A stretch of 45,744 nt of DNA from Clostridiales bacterium DTU033 (GTDB lineage Bacteria; Bacillota; Clostridia; Oscillospirales; Acutalibacteraceae). The DNA lies in assembly GCA_001513365.1 (NCBI GenBank), contig LFTH01000067.1, forward strand, positions 1-45,744, given 5' to 3'. Positions 37,711 through 45,744 of the stretch are shown one piece after another. The notes beneath the pieces are model-generated. The model was not told where the DNA came from. It did no database searches and saw nothing but the letters and a program-made list of their open reading frames with translations. Positions within the stretch are counted from its first letter, which is position 1. The number at the start of each line of letters is the position of its first letter. Made by a program: the position numbers and the translations under genes.

Positions 37711-38562
37711 TTAATACAGGTTAAGGCTTTTGATAAGTCTGGGCAAGGTGCATTCAAAATTTACGCCGAACCTGACATCGGTGCCCGCCGCTTTTGTTTT
37801 CCTGATACTTTCGACCGTAAAATCAACGGCGACTTTGGTGGAGTCGGCCAAATCAAACCCGTTCAGCAGCGCCGCGAGCAGCGCGCTCCCGAACACGTCG
37901 CCGGTGCCGTGGTAATAACCCTCAATCTTTTCCTCGAAAGCGAAGCTGATTTTACCGGTGGTTTTATCGAGGCAAGCGGCGCCGAGGTGCCGGTCGTCGA
38001 AAAATACGCCGGTCAGCACAATTCTTTCAGGCCCGATTGAGCTTAACTCCATCAGCATATCCTTGATATACTTCTCTGTATAAGGGCCGGGGTTATACGG
38101 CCTGCCGAGCAGAAACGCCGCTTCGGTTATGTTCGGCACGATTATGTCTGCCTTTTGGCACAGCTTCAGCATACCCTTCGGGAAATCGGGCGAAAAGCTG
38201 GGGTAGAGCTTGCCGTTGTCGGCCATTACCGGGTCGACCAGAATAATATTGTTTTGGGTGCGAAAATCGTCAAAAAACTCCGATACGATATCCAGCTGTT
38301 CAAACGAGCCCAGATAGCCGGTATAAATCGAGTCAAACTCAAGCCCAAGCGACCGCCAGTGCTCTGAAATCGGGCGGATGTCGTGGGTTAAATCGCGGAA
38401 AGTGTAGCCGGTAAACCCGCCGGTATGGGTTGACAGCACGGCGGTCGGGATTACGCTTGTTTCAATACCGGTCGCCGACAGTATTGGCAGCGCGACAGTC
38501 AGCGAGCATCTGCCGAAACAGGATATGTCATGGATTGCGACAATTCGTTTTTGTCTGGTCAT
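37711..38562 (-). CDS. Pyridoxal/pyridoxamine kinase (PfkB-like PdxK/PdxY)
   Basis: IVAIHDISCFGRCSLTVALPILSATGIETSVIPTAVLSTHTGGF, DPVMADNGKLY, GTGDVFGSALLAALLNG. Confidence 0.92.
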   Translation of the reverse strand: MTRQKRIVAIHDISCFGRCSLTVALPILSATGIETSVIPTAVLSTHTGGFTGYTFRDLTHDIRPISEHWRSLGLEFDSIYTGYLGSFEQLDIVSEFFDDFRTQNNIILVDPVMADNGKLYPSFSPDFPKGMLKLCQKADIIVPNITEAAFLLGRPYNPGPYTEKYIKDMLMELSSIGPERIVLTGVFFDDRHLGAACLDKTTGKISFAFEEKIEGYYHGTGDVFGSALLAALLNGFDLADSTKVAVDFTVESIRKTKAAGTDVRFGVNFECTLPRLIKSLNLY

Positions 38563-38620
38563 AATGCGTTTTTTCCTTTCCTATAAAATGAGTTTTGGCG
38601 AAAAGACTTTGATAATCTAA

Positions 38621-38649
38621 TTTATATCACTATATCGGTTGTCAGTCAA
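38621..38649 (-). promoter_or_regulatory. SigA-like promoter TTGACT-17-TATAAA (minus strand) for the pyridoxal kinase gene
   Basis: Motif and spacing; abuts the broken 5' edge of the glnN fragment. Confidence 0.6.
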
Positions 38650-38675
38650 CAATATTAAAACCAAATCTTTACTTT

Positions 38676-39506
38676 TTGCCGAAATTCCCCCGCGACAACA
38701 CCGACCGCAACAGGACATCCCCGTTTGCGTTCACCGGCAACAAGTTCGAGTTTCGGATGGTCGGAGCGGCCAGCAGTATCGCAGACGCGAACACCGTTCT
38801 TAACAGTTCGGTTGCCGAGTCGCTCAGAGTATTCGCCGACAGGCTGGAAGGCGCCGAGAACCTGAAAACCGCGCTGCATGAGCTTATCAAAGAGACCGTA
38901 AAGAAGCACAAGAGGATAGTATTCAACGGCAACGGGTACGACCAAAGATGGCTTAAGGAAGCGGTGGAAAAGCGCGGGTTGAAGAATTACCGCACCACTC
39001 CTGACTGCCTGCCGCGCCTGATGGACAAAAAGAATGTGGATATGCTGACACGGCACGGGGTGTATACCGAAGCTGAAATCAGGTCCAGATATGAAATCAT
39101 GACGGGCAACTACTGTAAGACGGTGATGATTGAAGCCAGCACCATGGTGGATATTGCGAGGACGCTGATTGCCCCGGCCGTCGAGGCCTATGCCGCCGAC
39201 GTCGCAAAGGCCGCCGCCGCAAAAAAGGCTCTGGACCCGGCGATTTCCTGCAGTTACGAAACAAGGCTGGTCCGAAAACTGTCCGCGCTGACAGACAGGA
39301 TAGCCTCAAAGACCGAGGAGCTTAACAACGCGCTGTTCGCATTGCAGAACGTGGAGGATGTCGGCACGAAAGCCGTGATGATTCGCGACAACCTGCTGAA
39401 CCTGATGGGCGAGTTGAGACTTGCGTGCGACGAGGCGGAAACCATCACCGCAAGAAGCTACTGGCCGTTCCCGACATACGCGGAGCTTTTGTACTGTGCA
39501 GGATAA
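38676..39506 (+). pseudogene. glnN: C-terminal fragment of type III glutamine synthetase (GSIII)
   Basis: Begins abruptly at PKFPRDNTDRNRTSPFAFTGNKFEFRMVGAASS and continues to the natural C-terminus ARSYWPFPTYAELLYCAG; about the first 60% of a GSIII is absent. Confidence 0.85.
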
Positions 39507-39584
39507 GTTCTGGTTTCAGGTTTGATTATTGGGGACAGCGCTGCGGGCGATTTGTAAAAATGCCAAAAAATTCATATTTTATTA

Positions 39585-39612
39585 TTGACAACATGCCCAA
39601 AGAGAGTATAAT
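39585..39612 (+). promoter_or_regulatory. Consensus SigA promoter TTGACA-16-TATAAT driving gatCAB
   Basis: Both hexamers match consensus exactly. Confidence 0.8.
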
Positions 39613-39621
39613 TTATTTAGC

Positions 39622-39662
39622 AAAAGGCAATGATGTCTTTGGTGTGGGCATCATTGCCTTTT
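39622..39662 (+). promoter_or_regulatory. 14-bp perfect stem-loop (AAAAGGCAATGATG / CATCATTGCCTTTT, 13-nt loop) at the predicted 5' end of the gatCAB transcript
   Basis: Inverted repeat begins about 10 nt after the -10 box; stem ends in a T tract. Confidence 0.8.
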
Positions 39663-39686
39663 TCATCCAAAAAGGGGTTGAACGCC

Positions 39687-39974
39687 TTGAAAATTGATAA
39701 AAAACTAATCAGGCATATTGCGGCGCTGGCAAAGCTTGAAATTGACGAAAATGATATTGATAAGTGGATTGGGCAGATGAACGAGATAATCGCCTTTGCC
39801 GACCGGCTGAATGAATTTAATTTGCAGGATTTCAGCGAAACGGCGCATGGGTTTGACGCGCCCGGTGTTTTTCTCGAGGACGTAAGAAAGCCGTCATATC
39901 CGAGAGAGGCAATGCTGGCGAACGCTCCGGATGTGGAAGGCGGATGTTATTCGGTGCCCATAATTGTCGAGTGA
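39687..39974 (+). CDS. gatC: Asp-tRNA(Asn)/Glu-tRNA(Gln) amidotransferase subunit C
   Basis: IRHIAALAKLEIDENDIDKWIGQMNEIIAFADRLNEFN; TTG start with upstream AAGGGG. Confidence 0.9.
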   Translation: MKIDKKLIRHIAALAKLEIDENDIDKWIGQMNEIIAFADRLNEFNLQDFSETAHGFDAPGVFLEDVRKPSYPREAMLANAPDVEGGCYSVPIIVE

Positions 39975-39982
39975 GGTAATAT

Positions 39983-41482
39983 ATGATACGGTTTGGAAAA
40001 AGCACGGTCAGGGAGCTTTCGGCTCTTTTGATGAACAGGGAGGTTTCCTCGACCGAGCTTGCGAAAGGCTATCTTGACAGGATAAAAGAATACGACCCGG
40101 CAATCGAAAGCTACATCACTGTATGCGAAAAAGAGGCAATGGACGCCGCAAAGAGCGCGGACAGGCGGATAGCGGCGGGCGAAAAAGGGGATTTGCTGGG
40201 AATTCCCGTCGGGATTAAGGACAACATCTGCACCTGCGGGATTAATACAACCTGCGGCTCCCGAATGCTTCACAACTTTGTGCCTCCATACGACGCCACG
40301 GTTGTCAGAAAGCTCAGGGAGGCCGACGCGGTTATCCTCGGCAAGCTCAATATGGACGAGTTTGCGATGGGTTCATCCACCGAAACCTCTTACTTCAAAA
40401 AGACAAAAAACCCTTATGATTTAACCTGCGTTCCCGGCGGCTCGTCCGGCGGTTCGGCCGCCGCGGTTTCCGCCGATTTGGCGGCTTTCGCGCTTGGCTC
40501 GGATACCGGCGGCTCAATCCGGCAGCCGGCTGCTTTTTGCGGCTGTGTGGGGCTTAAACCAACCTACGGGCTGGTATAGAGGTTTGGGCTGGTGGCGTTC
40601 GCCTCCTCCCTTGACCAAATCGGCCCGCTTGCCAAAACCGTCGAGGACTGCGCTCTAATCTTAAAACATATTGCCGGGCACGACGAAATGGACTCCACCT
40701 CGGCGAATGCCGAAATCCCGAACTATACGGCGGCACTGGGACGCGGCATAGCCGGTATGAGGATTGGGGTGCCGAAACAGTATCTTGAAAACGGGATACA
40801 GCCCGAAATCAAAAAAGCGGTGCTGGACGCCGTAAAGGTTTATGAGGATTTGGGCGCGGCATGTGAAGAATGCTCGCTGCCTTTGGTAGAATATGCTCTT
40901 TATGCTTACTATTTAATCTCATCGGCAGAGGCAAGCTCAAACCTTGCAAGGTACGACGGGGTGAAATATGGTTTCAGAGCAGATAACTTCGGGGATTTAA
41001 GAGATATGTACCTTAAAACCCGCAGTCAGGGCTTTGGCGAGGAAGTAAAAAGAAGGATAATGCTGGGCACCTTCGCGCTGAGTTCCGGATACTACGACGC
41101 GTATTATAAAAGATCCCGGCTGGTATCCGGGTTAATCAGTGATGAGTTTTCCGCCCGCTTTTCAAAATACGACGCGCTCCTGACCCCGACCACCCCGACC
41201 ACCGCTTTCCGTTTCGGGGAGAAAGCGGACCCGATTTCAATGTATATGGGGGACGTATGCACTGTCGCGGTGAATATCGCAGGGCTGCCGGCAATCAGCA
41301 TTCCCGCGGGTTTTGACGGCGCCGGCAAACCGATTGGCATTCAGCTTATCGCAGACCGCTTTGAGGAAGAAAAGCTGCTGCGCCTTGCATATTCTTATGA
41401 GAAGGTGGCCGGTTTTGAAAACGCCCGCCCTGAGCTTTCTGACGTAAAGGGGGGATTGCAGTGGACTACGAGACAATCATAG
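39983..41482 (+). pseudogene. gatA: Glu-tRNA(Gln) amidotransferase subunit A, interrupted by an in-frame TAG at 40577-40579
   Basis: ORF 39983-40579 ([42 protein letters not shown]) continues in the same frame as RFGLVAFASSLDQIGPLAKTVEDCA... to 41482. Confidence 0.92.
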
Positions 41483-42885
41483 GCCTTGAAATCCACGCCG
41501 AGCTTTCGACAGAGTCGAAGATTTTCTGCTCATGCTCCACCGAATTCGGTGCGGACGTGAATACCCATACCTGCCCCGTATGCACCGGAATGCCGGGAGT
41601 CCTGCCGGTTTTGAATAAAAAGGCGGTCGAATACGCGATTATGGCGGGGCTTGCAATGAACTGCAACATAACCCGTTACGGAAAACAGGACAGGAAAAAC
41701 TATTTTTACCCGGATTTGCCAAAAGGATACCAGATTTCACAGTACGACCTTCCAATATGCTATGGCGGGTACATGGAGATTGAAGCGGACGGCCAACAAA
41801 AAAAGATTGGCATAACCCGCATCCACATTGAGGAAGACGCCGGCAAGCTGATTCACGACGATTTCCTCGGAGTATCACTTGTGGATTACAACAGGGCCGG
41901 AGTGCCCCTGATAGAGATAGTAACCGAGCCGGACGTACGTTCAGCCGGAGAGGCGAAAGCCTTTCTGGAAAAGGTGAAATCCATACTGGAGTACACCGGC
42001 GTTTCGGATTGTAAAATGCAGGAGGGCTCGCTCAGGTGCGACATCAACCTTTCGGTAAGACCGATGGGGCAAAAGGAGTTAGGCACCCGCACCGAGATAA
42101 AAAACATCAATTCATTCAGCGCGGCGGTACGGGCAATCGAATTTGAGCGCAGCCGGCAGATTGGCTTGATTTCTGCCGGAAAAGAAGTGGCTCTGGCCAC
42201 TTTAAGATGGGACGACGAAAACGGGATAGGCTATGAAATGCGCTCAAAGGAAGAAGCCCACGACTACCGGTATTTTCCCGAGCCGGATTTGGCACCTGTT
42301 GTGATTGACGACGGGTGGATTGAAAAAATCAAAAACAGTTTACCGGAGCTGCCGGACGCAAGGAAGGAAAGGTATGTCAGCGATTTCGGCCTTCCCGAAT
42401 ACGATGCCGCCTTCATAACCGCTTCGCGAAAGCTGGCTGATTACTTTGAAAAGGCGGTCGAGCTTGGGGCGCCGCCGAAAATCGCGAGCAACTGGATTAT
42501 GGGAGACATATCAAGGCTGCTGAAAGACAGAGGGCTTGAGGATATCCCGTTTGCACCGGAATATCTTGTAAAAACCACTGATTTAATTGAAAAAGGTGTG
42601 GTCAGCACCACTGCTGCAAAAAGGATTGTAGCGGAGCTGTTTGACGGGGAAAAAGACCCCGAACAAATCGCAAAAGAGGCAGGGCTTATTCAGGTGAGCG
42701 ACGAGTCCGAGCTTGCACTGCTGGTAAAACAGGTTATTGACGAAAACCCCAAAGCGGTGGCGGAAGTCCGCGCCGGCAAGGAAAAGGCGATGGGGTTTTT
42801 AATCGGGCAGGCCATGCGAGTCTCAAAGGGGAGCGCAAACCCGCGGATTATCAGCAGGCTTGTAAGGAAAATGCTCGGACTCTAA
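41461..42885 (+). CDS. gatB: Asp-tRNA(Asn)/Glu-tRNA(Gln) amidotransferase subunit B
   Basis: [58 protein letters not shown]; full length; overlaps gatA. Confidence 0.96.
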   Translation: MDYETIIGLEIHAELSTESKIFCSCSTEFGADVNTHTCPVCTGMPGVLPVLNKKAVEYAIMAGLAMNCNITRYGKQDRKNYFYPDLPKGYQISQYDLPICYGGYMEIEADGQQKKIGITRIHIEEDAGKLIHDDFLGVSLVDYNRAGVPLIEIVTEPDVRSAGEAKAFLEKVKSILEYTGVSDCKMQEGSLRCDINLSVRPMGQKELGTRTEIKNINSFSAAVRAIEFERSRQIGLISAGKEVALATLRWDDENGIGYEMRSKEEAHDYRYFPEPDLAPVVIDDGWIEKIKNSLPELPDARKERYVSDFGLPEYDAAFITASRKLADYFEKAVELGAPPKIASNWIMGDISRLLKDRGLEDIPFAPEYLVKTTDLIEKGVVSTTAAKRIVAELFDGEKDPEQIAKEAGLIQVSDESELALLVKQVIDENPKAVAEVRAGKEKAMGFLIGQAMRVSKGSANPRIISRLVRKMLGL

Positions 42886-43003
42886 CATGATAGAATTAGG
42901 CATTAGCATTTGCCGCGCTGCGCTTTGGACACAGAGCGTTTCTGCGAAAACCGCATTTTTGCCGCCTGCGGGCATATCAATTCATTGGAAGAGAGCTGAC
43001 AGG

Positions 43004-44535
43004 ATGGATAAAATTCTGGTTTTGGATTTCGGCGGGCAGTATAACCAGCTTATTGCGCGCAGGGTGCGCTCAGAGCAGGTGTACGCCGAGATTAGGCACT
43101 GCGATAAAATCACCCCGCCAGAGATTAAAAAAGTGGGGTACAGGGGTATTATCTTAACCGGCGGGCCGAACAGCGTCTACGAGCCGTCCTCGCCGCGCTA
43201 TGACCCCGCGGTGCTTGAGCTTGGGATACCGGTGCTTGGGATTTGCTACGGATTTCAGCTGCTCGCCTTTTTGGCGGGCGGCGAGGTAGCAACTGCGGAC
43301 TCCGGCAGCGAGTACGGCAGTACCACGCTTTATGCAAAAGGCAGCGCCCTGTTTGACGGAGTGCCGGAAGAAAGCGTTTGCTGGATGAGCCATACCGATA
43401 CGTGAAAAAACCGCCTGAAGGCTTTAAAACGATTGCCCGCACCGAAAAATGCCCCTGCGCCGCCCTCTGCGATGATAACCGCAAGCTGTACGGGGTGCAG
43501 TTTCATCCTGAAGTTTCACATACCGTTTACGGCAGGCAGATAATCCGCAATTTCATCTTTTCTATCTGCGGCTGCAGGCCGGACTGGAAAGCGGAAAACT
43601 TTGTAGAGAGCGCTATCCAAAAATACAAATCAGTGCTTTCGGGCAAAAAGGTTTTGCTGGCGCTTTCAGGCGGGGTGGATTCCACTGTGGCGGCGGCGCT
43701 TTTACACAAAGCTATCGGCAGAAACCTTATCTGCGTGTTTGTGGACCACGGGCTTTTGCGGAAAGGCGAAGGGGATTATGTTGAGAAAACCTTAAGCGGC
43801 GGACTGGGTATCAACCTTGTGCGCGTGAATGCCGGGGACAGGTTTTTAACAAGATTGTCGGGGGTGTCCGAACCGGAGAAAAAGCGCAAGATTATAGGCG
43901 AAGAATTTATAAGGGTGTTTGAAGAAGAGGCCAAAAAACTCGGCGCAATTGACGCGCTTGCTCAGGGTACCATTTACCCCGATGTCATCGAAAGCGGCAG
44001 CGGCGGTTCGGCGGTAATCAAAAGCCACCACAATGTCGGCGGGCTCCCCGATGTCATAGCGTTTAAGGAGATAATCGAGCCGCTGCGTGATTTGTTCAAG
44101 GATGAAGTGCGCGAAGTGGGGGAGCAGCTGGGTCTTCCGGGCAAACTTGTGTGGAGGCAGCCGTTCCCCGGTCCCGGCCTTGCGGTGCGGGTAACCGGAG
44201 AGGTTACAAAAGAAAAGCTTGGACTTCTGCGTGAAGCCGACGTGATTTTCCGTAAGGAGATTGAAAACGCGGGGCTTGAAAGAAAGGTCAACCAGTATTT
44301 TGCGGTGCTGACCGACTCCCGCAGCGTTGGCGTGATGGGGGACACGAGGACCTACGGATATACGGTGGCTCTGCGCGCGGTTACCACCGACGATTTCATG
44401 ACCGCCGAATGGGCAAGGCTGCCCTATGAGGTGCTGGCAAGGGCGTCCGGCAGGATTACAAACGAAGTCAGGGGCATTACCAGAGTGGTATATGACATAA
44501 CCTCAAAACCGCCGGCTACGGTGGAGTGGGAATAG
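43004..44535 (+). pseudogene. guaA: GMP synthase (glutamine-hydrolysing), split by a 1-nt frameshift near 43400
   Basis: First part ends CWMSHTDT* at 43405; second frame continues [22 protein letters not shown]...FHPEVSHT...[19 protein letters not shown]...KPPATVEWE. Expected HTDYVxKxPEGF is restored by one added T (GAT[T]ACGTG). Confidence 0.92.
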
Positions 44536-44554
44536 ACTGATAACGGAGGAAAAG

Positions 44555-45744
44555 ATGGCTATTCGCGAAGAATGCGGGGTTTTCGGCGTTTTTTCGCCAA
44601 GCCCTGATGATGTGGCGGCAATTTCATATTACGGGCTGTACGCTCTACAGCACAGGGGGCAGGAAAGCTGCGGCATTGTGGTGAACAGCGGCGGCGAGTT
44701 TGTGTCCCACAAGGATTTGGGGCTTGTCAGCGAGGTTTCCACAAAGGAAACCCTGTCCCGTATGCCGAGTGGTACGGCGGCGGTTGGCCACGTCCGGTAC
44801 GGCACCACCGGCAGGTCAAGCCGCAGCAACTGCCAGCCGATTGAAGTAAACCATTACATGGGAAAAATGGCGCTGGCCCATAACGGAAACCTCTCGAATG
44901 TGTGGGAGCTGAAAGAAAAGCTCGAACTATCGGGGGCTATTTTCCATACCACCAGCGACACCGAGACCGTTGCCTATATCATCACCAGAGAGAGACTGAA
45001 CGCGCCGTCGGTCGAGGACGCGGTAAGCCGCGCGATGGAGGTTATAGAAGGCGCTTATTCCCTGATTATTATGACGCCCGACAAATTAATCTGCGCAAGG
45101 GATATGTACGGGTTCAGGCCGCTGTGCTTTGGCAAAACCGCCGGCGGCGTTTACGTAGCTGCGTCCGAAAGCTGCGCGGTTAAAGCGGTGGGCGCCGAAG
45201 TTGTCAGGGATGTGGAGCCGGGCGAGATACTGGTGTTCAGCCGGGACGGGGTATTCTCCCGCACAGAGCACTGCGGCAAAAAGCAAAAACATCTCTGCAT
45301 ATTCGAGTACATCTATTTTGCGCGGCCGGATTCGGTAATCGACGGGGTTTCGGTCCACGCGTCCCGCGTGGACGCGGGCAGGAAGGATTACCAGCTGCTC
45401 TATTTTCAAAACGGCAAGGGAAGGTTTATGCTCGGTGAAACCTGCTATACGGTTTCGGAAGGCGAGTTTTTCATTTATTATCCGAACGAGCCGCAGCATT
45501 ATGAATATCGCCTTTCCGACACTCCGGATTTGTACTGGATTCACTTTACAGGCAAAGACGTGCCGCAGATACTGCAGCAGTTGGATTTTGCGGAGTCCCG
45601 ACGGTATCATGTCAGGGTAAAGGATGTCTATCACAGTTTATTCGATAAAATCATTCACGAACTGCAGATGAAACAAAGCCACTTTGAAAGTCTCGCAAAC
45701 ACTTATTTTCTTGAACTGCTGACCCTGATGTCCCGTTCGGCAAC
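44555..45744 (+). CDS. purF: Chimeric ORF open at the window end: PurF glutaminase domain fused in frame to an AraC-type N-terminal cupin/sensor domain
   Basis: EECGVFGVFSPSPDDVAAISYYGLYALQHRGQESCGIV...FEYIYFARPDSVIDGVSVHASRV (PurF), then AGRKDYQLLYFQNGKGRFMLGETCYTVSEGEFFIYYPNEPQHYEY...LYWIHFTG (AraC-family binding domain); no stop to 45744, so absent from the ORF track. Confidence 0.88.
   Translation, partial: MAIREECGVFGVFSPSPDDVAAISYYGLYALQHRGQESCGIVVNSGGEFVSHKDLGLVSEVSTKETLSRMPSGTAAVGHVRYGTTGRSSRSNCQPIEVNHYMGKMALAHNGNLSNVWELKEKLELSGAIFHTTSDTETVAYIITRERLNAPSVEDAVSRAMEVIEGAYSLIIMTPDKLICARDMYGFRPLCFGKTAGGVYVAASESCAVKAVGAEVVRDVEPGEILVFSRDGVFSRTEHCGKKQKHLCIFEYIYFARPDSVIDGVSVHASRVDAGRKDYQLLYFQNGKGRFMLGETCYTVSEGEFFIYYPNEPQHYEYRLSDTPDLYWIHFTGKDVPQILQQLDFAESRRYHVRVKDVYHSLFDKIIHELQMKQSHFESLANTYFLELLTLMSRSA
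45353..45373. repeat. Perfect 9-bp inverted repeat GTCCACGCG-TCC-CGCGTGGAC at the PurF/AraC junction
   Basis: Read directly from sequence. Confidence 0.9.

Noticed and set aside
40577-40579. TAG codon reassignment as an explanation for the gatA break
   Set aside because: Several intact genes in the window (folE, spoIVB, dpaB, xseB, the HD-domain gene) end at TAG, so amber is used as a normal stop here.
43395-43412. Programmed ribosomal frameshift in guaA near the A6 run (GTGAAAAAACC)
   Set aside because: The A6 run lies after the TGA stop, and no X-XXY-YYZ heptamer precedes it. A one-T deletion restoring HTDYV is simpler.
1-45744. Search for IS elements, prophage genes, toxin-antitoxin pairs, restriction-modification, CRISPR or defence systems
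   Set aside because: None recognised. No transposase, integrase, capsid, nuclease-effector or array-like repeat could be supported.

Overview
The window looks like a chromosomal segment from a spore-forming, fairly GC-rich Clostridia-type Firmicute. From about 1 to 38.5 kb it is gene-dense and mostly housekeeping or sporulation: citrate synthase, spoIID, folE, rny-ymdB, Asp23/FakA, spoIVB-spo0A, tRNA-Arg(CCT), a coiled-coil ABC permease with its ATPase, dpaAB, rpiB, tRNA-Thr(CGT), asp23-nusB-(TsaD-like)-xseAB-ispA-PAP2-dxs-tlyA-nadK-argR-recN, asnB, an MFP/permease pair and a pyridoxal kinase. From about 38.6 kb to the end the character changes. This part is a run of glutamine-producing or glutamine-consuming enzymes (GlnN, GatCAB, GuaA, PurF) in which four genes carry lesions visible in the sequence: a 5'-truncated type III glutamine synthetase, gatA split by an in-frame TAG, guaA split by a 1-nt frameshift, and the PurF glutaminase domain fused in frame to an AraC-type sensor domain at a perfect 9-bp inverted repeat. 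That cluster is the strongest target for follow-up; sequencing or assembly error must be excluded first. Other notable signals are a palindrome filling the -35/-10 spacer of the citrate synthase promoter, a 14-bp hairpin at the predicted 5' end of the gatCAB transcript, a sigma-K-like promoter before dpaAB, and an MFP/permease pair without an adjacent ATPase. All family calls come from reading the translations by eye; no database search was run.
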